A stretch of DNA of 46,830 bases. It comes from Planctomycetales bacterium (GTDB lineage Bacteria; Planctomycetota; Planctomycetia; Isosphaerales; Isosphaeraceae). The translations under genes were made by a program, and so were the position numbers. Below, one piece after another: positions 9,449 to 18,520 of this stretch. Under the pieces are notes generated by a model, which was not told the origin of the DNA, ran no database searches, and was given only the letters and a program-made list of their open reading frames with translations. The stretch covers positions 1-46,830 of the forward strand of contig DAIDHB010000160.1 in assembly GCA_027452145.1 (NCBI GenBank). Direction: 5' to 3'. Each line of letters begins with the position of its first letter. Positions within the stretch are counted from its first letter, which is position 1.

Positions 9449-10852
9449 ATGCGAGACCTCGACACCGGCGGAGCCGGTGACCTCGGCAGCGACACGGCGC
9501 CTGCCGGCACCGCCCGCGGCACCGGCAAGCGGATCCTGTTCGTCAACCAGTACTACTGGCCCGACAACGCCTCGACGGCGCAGCACCTGGCCGACCTGGC
9601 GGCGTCGATGGCCGCGCGCGGGTACGAATGCCACGTGCTCTGCGCCCGCGGCCGCTACCAGCCGGGCGAGCCGATCCCGCCGCGGTCCGAGGTCCACGAA
9701 GGTGTGACGATCCACCGCGTGCGGGCGACGTCGCTCGGCCGTCGCGGCACCCTGGCCCGCATGACCGACTACCTGAGCTTCTACGCCGGCGCGGTGTTCA
9801 AGGCCATGACGATGCGGCGGTTCGACGCTGTCGTCACGCTCACCACGCCGCCGATCATCGGCCTGGTCGGCACGATCCTGCGGAAATGGAAGGGATCGAA
9901 GCACGTCTACTGGAGCATGGACCTGCACCCGGACGCCAGCCTGGCGCTCGGCCGGATGGCGCCGCGCAACCCGGTCGTCCGCGCCCTTCGCGGGCTGAGC
10001 GACCTGGTTTATCGCCTCGCCGACCGGGTGGTCGTGCTGGGCCCGTACATGGCCGATCGTGTGGCGATGAAGGGCGTGGATGACGCCGCCATCCGGACGA
10101 TCCCCGTCTGGAGCCGGCGCGACGAGGTCTACCCGATCCCCCGCGAGTCCAACGCCCTGCGGCGCTCGCTCGACCTGGGTGACGCCTTTGTGGCGATGTA
10201 CTCCGGCAACCTGGGGCTGGCGCACTCGTTCGACGAGTTCATCGAGGCGGCGCGCCGGCTGCGCGACCGCAAGGACATCGTGTTCCTGTTCGCCGGCGCC
10301 GGCCCCCGGCTGGCCGAGGTGAAGGAAGCCCAGCGCCTGGAGGGCCTCGAAAACATCCGGTTCCTCGACTATGTCCCCCGCGAGCAACTGCACGTCTCGC
10401 TGTCAATGGCCGACACTCACCTGATCTCGATGCGGCCCGAGATGACCGGCATCGTGGTGCCGGGGAAGCTCTACGGGGTAATGGCATCGGGGCGGCCGTC
10501 GATCTTCGTCGGCCCGCGGCACTGTGAAACGGCCGACACGATCCGCGCCGCCGGCTGCGGCATGACCGTGGATCGGGGCGATGTCGCCGGCCTGGTCGCC
10601 GCCCTGACCCGACTGGCCGGGGACGCCGCGCTCGCGCGGCGGATGGGCGAGCGCGGCCGATCGGCGTTCCTCACCGGCTTCGAGCAGAAGCTCTGCTGCC
10701 GCAAGTGGTGCGACCTGATCGACGAGCTGATCGCCGGCGAGGATCTCGAGTCGACGGCCGGCCGCCCGCGACGACTGCACCGCGCAGAGCCCGCCCGCCG
10801 GGCGGCCTCGGCCGCACCGATCGCGGCCCCGCTCGCGACCACCCTGCGCTAG
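9449..10852 (+). CDS. glycosyltransferase family 4 (WcaI/WbuB-like)
   Basis: This is a cytoplasmic glycosyltransferase of about 467 residues with the GT-B fold. The N-terminal Rossmann domain begins ILFVNQYYWPDNASTAQHL, typical of WcaI/WbuB-like enzymes that add sugars to lipid-linked exopolysaccharide or O-antigen intermediates. The nucleotide-sugar-binding domain has MYSGNLGLAHSFDEFIEAA, FLFAGAGPRLAEV and VPGKLYGVMASGRPSIFVG, where the donor ribose is normally gripped. The C-terminal 35 residues are Arg/Ala-rich and probably disordered. The ATG at 9449 has GGAG six bases upstream; the ATG at 9437 is possible. It may serve the same polysaccharide pathway as the epimerases at 30578-32474, but that is an inference. 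Confidence 0.88.
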   Translation: MRDLDTGGAGDLGSDTAPAGTARGTGKRILFVNQYYWPDNASTAQHLADLAASMAARGYECHVLCARGRYQPGEPIPPRSEVHEGVTIHRVRATSLGRRGTLARMTDYLSFYAGAVFKAMTMRRFDAVVTLTTPPIIGLVGTILRKWKGSKHVYWSMDLHPDASLALGRMAPRNPVVRALRGLSDLVYRLADRVVVLGPYMADRVAMKGVDDAAIRTIPVWSRRDEVYPIPRESNALRRSLDLGDAFVAMYSGNLGLAHSFDEFIEAARRLRDRKDIVFLFAGAGPRLAEVKEAQRLEGLENIRFLDYVPREQLHVSLSMADTHLISMRPEMTGIVVPGKLYGVMASGRPSIFVGPRHCETADTIRAAGCGMTVDRGDVAGLVAALTRLAGDAALARRMGERGRSAFLTGFEQKLCCRKWCDLIDELIAGEDLESTAGRPRRLHRAEPARRAASAAPIAAPLATTLR

Positions 10853-10935
10853 CCGCACCGACGTCCCGATCGCCGCGGCCGCGGCCGCTCCCGCTCCCGC
10901 TCCCGCCTCATCCCGGACCGTCGAGGAGTCTGATC

Positions 10936-11985
10936 ATGAAAGCCCAGATCCGTCGCCCGGCTCGCCTCGCCCTGCTGGCGGGACTGACCCTCATCGCGGC
11001 CTGGCCCGCCTCGAAGTCGCCAGCCGGCGAGCCGCGCGTCTCGAGCGTCGCCGAGATCCAGGCGAGGCACGACCTGGCGCTGGTCCGCGAGTTGTCGGAG
11101 TACCTCACCGCCAACCCAAAGGCCGTCGACCGCGACCAGGCGTACGCGGCGCTCTTCAACAAGGCGATCGAGCACGACTGGTTCGCCGAGGTCGAGGACC
11201 TCGCCCGCGGCTATCTCAAATCCGATCCCGACGGACCGGTCAAGGCGCTGGCCCAGATCATCCAGACGATGGCGCGGGCCCACGCCGGCCGCTACGACGA
11301 GGCGCTCGCGCGGTTCCGCGAGCTGATCTCCGGCATCGAGCGAGGCGAGGCCCAGGAGGAGTTCGTCACGACCTTCTCCGACAACTTCGCCCAGGCGGCG
11401 ATCGCCGCGGGCGAGTTCAACATCGCGCGCCAGGCCTATGCGGCCGTGCTCGACCGGTTCGGCGAGAGCGCCAGACTGGGTCAGAAGCTCCAGGCGGACC
11501 TCAAGCGGCTCGATCAGGTCGGCCGCACGGCGCCCACGTTCACGGCCCAGGACATCGAGGGCCGGACGATCCGCTCGAGTGACTACCGCGGCAAGTACGT
11601 GCTGCTGGATTTCTGGGCGACCTGGTGCGGACCGTGCGTCGCCGAGCTGCCCCGGCTCCAGGAGGCCTATCGCACCTACCATGCCGCCGGGCTCGAGATC
11701 GTCGGCATCAGCCTGGACGAGACAAGGGAGCCGGTGGTCGACTTCGTCAAGGCGCGCAAGGTCCCCTGGCCGCAGGTCCAGGGCGCCGGCGGAGCCAGCG
11801 ACATGGTGCAGTCCTTCGGAGTGGTGTCGATCCCCGCGACCTACCTGATCGACCCCGAAGGCACCATCATCCGGCTGGACCTCCGCGGCAAGGCACTCGA
11901 CGAGGCGCTCGCCCGCCTGCTCAAGGGGCCAGCCGGTGCGCGGACGGGCCCCGTCGGCAGTCGCGCCGGAAACCCGACGCGATAG
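10936..11985 (+). CDS. exported TlpA/ResA-like thioredoxin-fold protein
   Basis: This is a 349-residue protein with a signal sequence (ARLALLAGLTLIAAWPAS, cleavage before about residue 31). Residues 35-195 are helical with TPR-like pairs (QAYAALFNKAIEHDWFAEVEDLARGYL and AGRYDEALARFRELISG). A thioredoxin domain of the AhpC/TSA-Redoxin type follows from about 198, with FTAQDIEGRTIRSSDYRGKYVLLDF and the active site WCGPC (Cys231, Cys234). The cis-Pro segment is VVSIPATYLIDPEG. It probably reduces or isomerises disulfides in the periplasm. The ATG at 10936 opens the signal peptide. It lies 83 bases after the glycosyltransferase gene and its stop is only 14 bases from the convergent propeller gene. 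Confidence 0.9.
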   Translation: MKAQIRRPARLALLAGLTLIAAWPASKSPAGEPRVSSVAEIQARHDLALVRELSEYLTANPKAVDRDQAYAALFNKAIEHDWFAEVEDLARGYLKSDPDGPVKALAQIIQTMARAHAGRYDEALARFRELISGIERGEAQEEFVTTFSDNFAQAAIAAGEFNIARQAYAAVLDRFGESARLGQKLQADLKRLDQVGRTAPTFTAQDIEGRTIRSSDYRGKYVLLDFWATWCGPCVAELPRLQEAYRTYHAAGLEIVGISLDETREPVVDFVKARKVPWPQVQGAGGASDMVQSFGVVSIPATYLIDPEGTIIRLDLRGKALDEALARLLKGPAGARTGPVGSRAGNPTR

Positions 11986-11999
11986 CCGACGGCCGAACC

Positions 12000-13130
12000 T
12001 CACTCGGCGGGCCTCCCGTAGCCGAACTGATCGCCCGCGCGCACGGGTCGGCTGCCGTCGAAGTCGATCTCGAGCAGCTTCTCGCTCTGGACGTCCTTCC
12101 CCGACTCGTCCTGGAGCGTGGCCACGATCTTGCGGGTTTTCGCGTCGACCACGTCGCCGGTTGACGGGTAAACAAGTCGGCCGTCGTTGCTGAACGTCAC
12201 CCAGCCCGGCTCATCGCGAAGGACGACCGAGGCGACCTGCTTCGGCGGCATCACGGTGGCGTCGAAGATGTGCAGCCGCCGGTTGAAGGCGTCGGTCAGC
12301 CAGATCTCGCGGTCATCCGGCGACAGGGCGATCCCGTGGCTCGGGCAGCCATGCCGCTTGGTCGGCCCCTGCTCGAACCCGGCGACCTCGACCCGGTGGA
12401 GCTTCTTCCCCGTGGTGATGTCGCCCACCTCGAAGCCCAGTAATTTGTTCACGTTCACGAAACAGAGGGTTTCCTTGCCGTTGATCGTGAACGGCCGGAT
12501 GCTCGCGGCGAACGGGCCGACCTGGCCAACGATCTGGTGCGTCTTCGTGTCGGCCACCGTGAGCAGAGGCGAGTTCAGCCCGGCGAGGTAGGCCCGCGTT
12601 CCCGACGGGCCGATGATCGTGTTGTGCGAGCCCGATTTCGGCGTGATCCTCGCGATCACCTCGCCGTCCTCGGCGCGGACGACGTACCACAGCGGCCCCT
12701 CGAAGCTCGGCATGATGATGGTCTTGCCATCCGGCGTGATCGCCATCCGGTCGCAGCCCGAGTCATATCTTCGCTCCCACAGGAGCTTGTCCGAGGCCAG
12801 GTCGATGCACATCAACTGCCGGATCGTGCTGACGTACAGCCGGCCCGTGCGGGCGCTGGCGCAGATCCCCTTCACGTTGATCGGCTTCCCCTGCTCGTCG
12901 AGCCCCGCGGTGGGGATGCGGCGCAGCAGGCGGTGGCCGTGGTCGATGTCGTAGACGAGCACGCCGTGCCCGCCGTACTCGAGGTAGTTGCGGATACCCG
13001 GCTCGGCGACGTAGAGGCGGCGAGCGGCCGGCGCGTCGTCGCCGGCCTCCGCGCTGTGCGGGGCCGCCGTCAGGAGCGCCAGCACCAGGAGGGCCGGTGC
13101 GAGGAGTCGAGGGCGGGTCGAGGACTTCAC
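12000..13130 (-). CDS. exported beta-propeller protein (YVTN/WD-like)
   Basis: This is a secreted protein of about 376 residues with a signal peptide (RLLAPALLVLALLTAAPHSAEA). The mature part is a string of four-stranded blades with YVTN-like wording: RLYVAEPGIRNYLEYGGHGV, ICASARTGRLYVSTIRQLMCI, MAITPDGKTIIMPS, GIALSPDDREIWLTDAFNRRLHIFD and VTFSNDGRLVYPSTGDVVDA. Six or seven blades would fit. No catalytic motif is visible. The start is a GTG at 13128-13130 with AGGAGG eight bases upstream; an ATG 42 bases further up has no such site. It lies 80 bases downstream of the ABC permease gene on the same strand and may belong to that unit. The role is unknown, possibly binding or scaffolding in the periplasm. 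Confidence 0.82.
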   Translation of the reverse strand: MKSSTRPRLLAPALLVLALLTAAPHSAEAGDDAPAARRLYVAEPGIRNYLEYGGHGVLVYDIDHGHRLLRRIPTAGLDEQGKPINVKGICASARTGRLYVSTIRQLMCIDLASDKLLWERRYDSGCDRMAITPDGKTIIMPSFEGPLWYVVRAEDGEVIARITPKSGSHNTIIGPSGTRAYLAGLNSPLLTVADTKTHQIVGQVGPFAASIRPFTINGKETLCFVNVNKLLGFEVGDITTGKKLHRVEVAGFEQGPTKRHGCPSHGIALSPDDREIWLTDAFNRRLHIFDATVMPPKQVASVVLRDEPGWVTFSNDGRLVYPSTGDVVDAKTRKIVATLQDESGKDVQSEKLLEIDFDGSRPVRAGDQFGYGRPAE

Positions 13131-13210
13131 GATCGGGCCTCCTGGGCCGGGCCGGGACGGGTGGCGGTGCACCCGCCGCGGGGATGGGGTTGACCTAACA
13201 GGGCTGAACG

Positions 13211-14740
13211 TCAGACGCCCTCCGCGACCGGCTCGGCCAGCTCGAAGAGGGGCTCGCTCTCCGTCTTCTTCACCGTGGAGGCGAAGACCCGCTGCATGAC
13301 CCGCCGCCGGGCGCCGATGAGCAGGTAGTTGAAGACGAAAGTATACAGGAGCGCGGGCGTGATCGCAGCGGCCTGCACGGCCGTCGCCAGGCTCTCGTCG
13401 CCGACCCTCGCGACCATCCCGATGCCGCCGGCGGGGCTCAGCGCGAAGAGGGGGGCGCCGGCCCAGCGATCGCCCGGGCCGGCGGTCGCGATCGCCTGGA
13501 TCCAGCCGGCGACGTTGGGCAGGAACCAGGTCACGAAGAGGAACAGGGTGAAGTACATGTTACCCCGTTTGGCAAACCTGAGCTGAAAGTACTGGTACGC
13601 GAACCCGAAATAGGCGACGGTCAGCACAGTGAGAGCCAGCGCCAGCGGAAACGAGCCGGCATTTCCCCAGGGAGCCCAGGAGGGATACCGCGACGGCTCG
13701 CCCACCGCCAGGACGTGCGCGGCCGTGCCGACCGCCAGGACGATCCCCGCCAGGATCGCGACGGTTACCCAGCTCACCGAGAGGTCATCCCACCAGGGCT
13801 GTCGGGTCTTGCCGAGCTTCTGGGCGCGATACAGGCCCTTGGCGTACTCGGACTGCGAGGCCGCGACGATGAGCGTGAGGAGCAGGGCCGGCACGGCCAG
13901 GAGGTACAGCGCCGTGATTTCATACGTATCGAAGTCCGCCTTCCGCCAGACCAGGCCGAGGACCAGCGTCGCGAAGGCGACCATCGCCAGGATCGCCTGC
14001 GGCCGGTTCAGCGCGTGCAGCCGGGGCGACTCCATCTTGCGGGTCGAGGCGAGCAGGATGAAGAACAGCAGCGGCGCCTGATAGATCAAAACCACCGGCA
14101 CCGCGGGGAGCGAAAAGCCGAAAAACTCGAGCCGATGGTCGTTCTCGACCCAGCTCGCCGAGAAGACCCTGCCGCCGAGGAGCGAGCCCCCGAACAGGTA
14201 AATGAACAGGGCAAGCACGACGATCCCGCCGCTCGCTGTTTTCCCCCTGACGATCAGCGAGTTGAGCAGCACCACCGCGTGCAGCGTCCAGACGGTCATG
14301 AGCAGCAGGAGCATGAGCTGGACGAACCCCCGGAAGCTGGGAATGCCAAAGGCCATGCACAGCGCGGTGAACGGCAGCGTGGCGGCGAACAGGACATACT
14401 CGCGGATCGGCGCCCCGAAGAAGAAGCCGAAGGTGAGCTCGGCGGGCGTCATCGGCGAGACGCGGTGGAAGTCGAGGATGCCCGAGGTCCGCGCGCCGCT
14501 CACCGAGGCGCCGACCTGGTTCGAGCCCATGATGATCAGCAGGATGAACTGGAGCGCCAGAATCAGCCCGGCGGCAGTGCCCGTCCGGAACAGGTTGAGC
14601 TGATACCCGGCGTAGGCAATGCAGAGGCAAAGGAGCACGACGAACGCCAGCGAGGTGAAGGCCGTCTGGGGGCGGAGCCGCGTCCGGACGTGCTTGATGA
14701 GGATCGGGTTGGCGAGCCAGGTGCGTATCTGGTCCCACAT
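13211..14740 (-). CDS. ABC-2 type transporter permease
   Basis: This is an integral membrane protein of 509 residues with about twelve hydrophobic helices, for example FTSLAFVVLLCLCIAYAGY, AAGLILALQFILLIIMGSNQVG and LMLLLLMTVWTLHAVVLLNSLIV. The early segment SGARTSGILDFHRVSPMTPAEL resembles ABC-2 membrane proteins, in which a cytoplasmic coupling helix follows helix 2. Its ATG overlaps the TGA of the ATPase gene by one base (14738-14742), which shows translational coupling. The two form one exporter; the substrate is unknown. The protein is longer than a simple ABC-2 half-transporter (250-400 residues), so it may hold two fused sets of helices. Confidence 0.87.
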   Translation of the reverse strand: MWDQIRTWLANPILIKHVRTRLRPQTAFTSLAFVVLLCLCIAYAGYQLNLFRTGTAAGLILALQFILLIIMGSNQVGASVSGARTSGILDFHRVSPMTPAELTFGFFFGAPIREYVLFAATLPFTALCMAFGIPSFRGFVQLMLLLLMTVWTLHAVVLLNSLIVRGKTASGGIVVLALFIYLFGGSLLGGRVFSASWVENDHRLEFFGFSLPAVPVVLIYQAPLLFFILLASTRKMESPRLHALNRPQAILAMVAFATLVLGLVWRKADFDTYEITALYLLAVPALLLTLIVAASQSEYAKGLYRAQKLGKTRQPWWDDLSVSWVTVAILAGIVLAVGTAAHVLAVGEPSRYPSWAPWGNAGSFPLALALTVLTVAYFGFAYQYFQLRFAKRGNMYFTLFLFVTWFLPNVAGWIQAIATAGPGDRWAGAPLFALSPAGGIGMVARVGDESLATAVQAAAITPALLYTFVFNYLLIGARRRVMQRVFASTVKKTESEPLFELAEPVAEGV

Positions 14741-15669
14741 CAGGAGAGCTCCTTCGATCCGACCTTGAGGAACAGTTCTTCGAGGTTGTCCCGCCGTCGC
14801 GAGAACCCGGCGACCCGCACGCCCTGCTGCACCATTTTCGTCAGAAGCTCGCTCGCCGCCTCGGCGTCGCCGCGATAGCGGAACTCATACAGGCGGCCGC
14901 CGCGCGCTTCGATCGCGCCGGCGCGGTCGTCGGCGCCGACGACCCACTGGAACAGCTCGACCTCGCTGAGGATCTCGACCGACAGGTACGAGTCGCCCAT
15001 CACCCGCTGGTTGACTTCCTCGATCCGGCCGGAGACGAGTACCTGGCCTTTTTCCATGATCACGACCGAGGTGCAGAACTCGTTCATCTCGGAGAGGATG
15101 TGCGACGAGATGAGGACGATCTTCTTCTCCTCGGCCAGCCGCTTGAGGATGTTCTTCAGCTCGATGCGCCCCTGGGGGTCGATGCCGCTGGCCGGCTCGT
15201 CGAGCAACAGGACGTGCGGGTTGGGGATCAGGGTCTTGGCCAGCATCATCCGCTGCCGCATGCCGCGCGACAGTTCGCCGACCATCGCCTCGCGCTTCTC
15301 GGTCAGACCGACCATGTCGAGATGGTCGGCCACCGCGTGCCGTCGCTGCGACGGATTCAGCCCGTAGCTGGCGGCGAACATGTCGAGGAACTCCCAGACC
15401 ATCAGGTCCTCGTAGACCGGCGGGAAGTCGGGCATGAAGCCGACGATCCGGCAGACGTCCTTGGGCCGCTCGCGGACGTCCACGCCCATCACCTCGATCT
15501 CGCCATAGGTGGGCTCGAGCAGGCCGAGCATGGCGCGCATCGTCGTCGTCTTGCCGGCGCCGTTGGGCCCGATCAGCCCGCAGACCTCGCCCGGCCCGAC
15601 CTCCAGCGACAGGTCCTTGACCGCGCAGAAGTCGTCGTAATCCACTCTCAGATCCTTGATCTTGATCAT
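14740..15669 (-). CDS. ABC transporter ATP-binding protein
   Basis: This is a 309-residue ATPase that powers the permease encoded next to it. The motifs are complete: Walker A GPNGAGKT (34-41), the Q-loop region GFMPDFPPVYEDL (Gln is not obvious here, which is common in CcmA/NatA-type exporters), signature LSRGMRQR (133-140), Walker B LLLDEPA (154-160) and the His switch in LISSHILSEMNE. The C-terminal 80 residues form the extra domain seen in ABC-2 exporters. The start ATG at 15667-15669 follows GGAGG by seven bases. Its stop overlaps the permease start. Upstream, a family B hairpin repeat separates it from the coiled-coil genes. Confidence 0.95.
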   Translation of the reverse strand: MIKIKDLRVDYDDFCAVKDLSLEVGPGEVCGLIGPNGAGKTTTMRAMLGLLEPTYGEIEVMGVDVRERPKDVCRIVGFMPDFPPVYEDLMVWEFLDMFAASYGLNPSQRRHAVADHLDMVGLTEKREAMVGELSRGMRQRMMLAKTLIPNPHVLLLDEPASGIDPQGRIELKNILKRLAEEKKIVLISSHILSEMNEFCTSVVIMEKGQVLVSGRIEEVNQRVMGDSYLSVEILSEVELFQWVVGADDRAGAIEARGGRLYEFRYRGDAEAASELLTKMVQQGVRVAGFSRRRDNLEELFLKVGSKELS

Positions 15670-15721
15670 CCCGCGCCCTCCAGCGGCGTTCTCCGGCGGT
15701 CATTGCGTGGGTCGGAAAGTT

Positions 15722-15774
15722 GGTCGGGCCGTCTTGCCCGACGGGGCCCGAGCGTCGGGCAAGACGGCTCGACC
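15722..15774. repeat. family B hairpin repeat, copy 1
   Basis: Two 22-base arms, built on GTCTTGCCCGACG and CGTCGGGCAAGAC, pair with one mismatch around a 9-base spacer. The same arms occur at 46652-46728, again followed by GACCGACTTC. The rest of 15670-15852 shows no gene. Confidence 0.8.
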
Positions 15775-15852
15775 GACTTCAGACTTGCCATGGTCGATGT
15801 CCAACGGACGCTGAAGTGTGCCATCCGAAACGATCCGGATTCCCCAAGTCCC

Positions 15853-16815
15853 TCAGCGCTCCCCTCCGCCGGCCGGCGCCCGCCGGATCGCCGCCTGCAC
15901 AAGCGGGTTCCACCGCGCGAGCTCGTCGGCCGCGACGGCGGCCTCGGCCTCGTCGACCAGCGTCTCCAACCCATTCGTCGGCTCGCGGATTTCCTTGAGG
16001 AGCACCTCGGCGGATTCGGTCCCTTTTGCTCCCTCGGCGAATCGGGCCATGATCCGCTCGTGGAGCGCGACGGCCCGCGCCACGGCGGCGGGCCCACGAC
16101 GCGCGGGGGCCGATCCGGCCGGCCGATCGGCGGCGGCCTTCGCGAGCCGGGCCTCCTCGGCCTGGAGGGCCTTCCACTTCGCCTCGGCCAATCGCTCGAG
16201 GTTCCGGCACCGAGCGGCCTCGGCCTCGAGTTCCTTGATCCGCCGCGGTGCAATGTAACGGGTGAGCCGGGCCTTCCGCATCCGCGCCGCCTCCAGCGCA
16301 AGTCGAGCCGCTTGCTCGTCGAGCCGCGTCAAGACCTTATCACCGTCCGCCTGCGCCTCTGCGGCTCGGTCGCCGGCGCGCATGAGGGCGCTCTCGGCGA
16401 GAGTGATCTCGCTGTCGATCGAGTTCTCGTCCTGAACGCGGATCCCCTCCGTGTACTCCCGGATCGCGATCTCAGCGACCTCGCGGGCGAGTTTCGCCTT
16501 GAGGTGGTCGGCCTCGGCCTGGCTGGTGCGGATCCGCAGCGAGATTGGCACGCCCCGGAAATCACGGTCGTCGTCGTCCGGCCCCGCGATCCGCCGGACC
16601 AGCGCCGCGAGCCGGTCGCCCGACGCTTTCAGCGACCTCGCGACCTCGCGTCGGATGCTCGAGGAATCGGCCTCGGCGCCCGGACCTGATTGCGCCGCGG
16701 CCGGCAAGGCGAGGCCGCAGACGGCCAGCAGCGCGAACGCGCTGGACCGCGCGCGGGGGCCACGATCTGGTTCCGTCCGCCTGTCGATCGGGTTCAAACA
16801 AGATGCGGCGTTCAT
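15853..16815 (-). CDS. exported coiled-coil protein, paralogue 2
   Basis: This is a protein of about 320 residues of unknown function. A signal-like segment (SSAFALLAVCGLALPAAAQS) is followed by long, charged, heptad-patterned helices (RTSQAEADHLKAKLAREVAEIAIREY and LTRLDEQAARLALEAARMRKA). The last 100 residues, with AVALHERIMARFAEG, KEIREPTNGLETLVDEAEAAVAADELARWNPLV, match the end of the neighbouring upstream protein (ALIERALPIEEKLQAG... LIEEAEVVKAADELARVKPQL), so the two are paralogues. The ATG at 16813-16815 has GGAGG nine bases upstream; the ATG at 16822-16824 sits directly against that site and is less likely. It follows its partner in one operon. A structural or envelope role is only a guess. 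Confidence 0.7.
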   Translation of the reverse strand: MNAASCLNPIDRRTEPDRGPRARSSAFALLAVCGLALPAAAQSGPGAEADSSSIRREVARSLKASGDRLAALVRRIAGPDDDDRDFRGVPISLRIRTSQAEADHLKAKLAREVAEIAIREYTEGIRVQDENSIDSEITLAESALMRAGDRAAEAQADGDKVLTRLDEQAARLALEAARMRKARLTRYIAPRRIKELEAEAARCRNLERLAEAKWKALQAEEARLAKAAADRPAGSAPARRGPAAVARAVALHERIMARFAEGAKGTESAEVLLKEIREPTNGLETLVDEAEAAVAADELARWNPLVQAAIRRAPAGGGER

Positions 16816-16848
16816 CGGAGTCATCCTCCAGGTGGACGTGATGGATCC

Positions 16849-17835
16849 TCACCGCGCGGACTTCTTGAGTTGCGGCTTCACGCGAGCCAGCTCATCGGCG
16901 GCCTTCACGACCTCGGCTTCCTCGATGAGCGCGGTCAGGTCGTCGGACCAACCCCGCAGCTCGCGGATCTGCGACTCGCCGAGGCCGCCGTCCTTGCGGA
17001 ATTGCGCGAGGCCGGCCTGGAGCTTCTCCTCGATCGGCAGCGCCCGCTCGATCAGGGCGAGGATCTGCGCGGAGGCTCCATCGGTCGGTCGTCCGGCCGC
17101 CGCGGCTTTCTCGGCCCGGGCGAGTTTGCCACGCGTCAGCTCGAGCTCAACCGTGGCGCTTAGCTCCTCGGAATGAGCCTTCTTGAGGTCCGATTCGAGG
17201 TTCTTGGTGACAAACTCCTTCGTGTACTTGTTGAGGACTTCCTTTTTCTGCCCGTACGCCTCGAGCAGCATCTCGGACTTCTTCAGCTCGAGCTCGGCCG
17301 TCGCCTTCTCGACTTCGGTCCCCGCATCCTTGACCAGCGCGTTGGCGCGGACGTTCTGGGCCTGCGCGAGCCGGAGCTCGCCCTCGACCTGTGTGGAGTC
17401 GTGGGGGAAGGTGGCCTCGACGAATTCCTTCTTCGCCAGCCCAGCGATCTCGCGCCGGCGGGTGGCGTGATCGAGCCGGCCCTCGGTCTCGATCAACTCG
17501 ATCCGCAGCCCGGCGACCGCGTCATCCAGAGCCCTCGGCGCTGCCGGGTCATCGACCACCGCGGCGGCCAGCGCGACGAGCCGCCGATCGGCGTCGGTGA
17601 CGGCGCGGCGGATCCGGGCGATCGCGGCGGCGGGATCTTCGCGGGATTTCGCCTTGTCGGCCGCCGGGTCCTGGCCGCCTCGGGCCGACGTCGCCGGAGC
17701 CTGGACCAGTCCCAGCCCGACGACGGCCGCCGCCATAGCCGCGGCGAGGACAGGATGAACCCCCCGTCGTCGCCGCGCGATCGGCTCGGCGTGGACGCGG
17801 TCAGCGGACCCAGTTGGACGCGATTGCTGTGTCAT
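16849..17835 (-). CDS. exported coiled-coil protein, paralogue 1
   Basis: This is a 328-residue protein of unknown function. The N-terminus is basic (ARRRRGVHPVLAAAMAAAVVGLGLVQAPATSA), a long signal or anchor. Helices with heptad spacing follow: IARIRRAVTDADRRLVALAAAVV, AVAGLRIELIETEGRLDHATRRREI and VEKATAELELKKSEMLLEAYGQKKEVLNKYTKEFVTKNLESDLKKAHSEELSA in outline. The last third repeats the ending of the downstream gene. The ATG at 17833-17835 has AAGGAG six bases upstream. It is the first gene of a pair, and its stop is about 30 bases from the next start. Its coiled-coil layout recalls, but does not show, membrane-fusion or TolC-like stalks; no lipoyl or beta-barrel motif is present. Confidence 0.7.
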   Translation of the reverse strand: MTQQSRPTGSADRVHAEPIARRRRGVHPVLAAAMAAAVVGLGLVQAPATSARGGQDPAADKAKSREDPAAAIARIRRAVTDADRRLVALAAAVVDDPAAPRALDDAVAGLRIELIETEGRLDHATRRREIAGLAKKEFVEATFPHDSTQVEGELRLAQAQNVRANALVKDAGTEVEKATAELELKKSEMLLEAYGQKKEVLNKYTKEFVTKNLESDLKKAHSEELSATVELELTRGKLARAEKAAAAGRPTDGASAQILALIERALPIEEKLQAGLAQFRKDGGLGESQIRELRGWSDDLTALIEEAEVVKAADELARVKPQLKKSAR

Positions 17836-18520
17836 TACCAGCTCCTTCGCCAGTCATCGGGGTGGAGAGGATAAGAGTCCCGACTTCGCGGATCTCGGCC
17901 TGCCTGGCCCGGCAATCCCGACGGAGCCGCAACTTCCGCGCGGCGGAACGGCCGCCGGCCCGGAGCGATTCCGCGCGATCGCCCGTCGCGACGATCTCCT
18001 CGAACCGCCGACCGCTTTCCGGGACCGGTCAGGGACGGCAGTCAGACGATGCCCTACCAGCCTAAGTCGCCACGTAACGCCTCGCAATGTCCCGGACATC
18101 CGGGTCTGGCGATATGGTGGCGATGTCGCGTGGGTGGGTGGATTGCTGGGGAGGCCGCGGTCGTCATCGGTCCGGCGGGCCAGGCTGCGACGGATCGGAA
18201 CGGGCCCACAGGTTCAATCCGGTGGAAACGAAACGATGATGATGGCCAGCACCAGTCGCGCGGGTGATGAGGGAATCCGGCGAGGTGAGGCGTTCGGGTC
18301 GGTCACAGGCGGGTCTGGGACCGGACGATAGGAAGAGGGGAAGGTGGACCGCGAGAGGGGCTTACCCGGTCGGGGTTTGTCGGGGGTCGTCCGTAAGGTC
18401 GGCCGCCGCGGGTGTGGGCCTGGCGCGCGCGGCGAGGTGTCTCGCGCGATGGTGTTGAAGGCGCGGGCGTTTCGCGAGAAGATGAGGGCACGGAGGAGAG
18501 CCTGGGGAGTGACACCGGAG
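17836..18520. other. divergent intergenic region
   Basis: About 685 bases between the coiled-coil pair (minus) and the membrane glycosyltransferase (plus). Open frames here are short and have no recognisable protein features. I see no strong promoter, repeat or RNA gene. The exact start of the glycosyltransferase is uncertain, so some of the right part may be coding. Confidence 0.4.
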
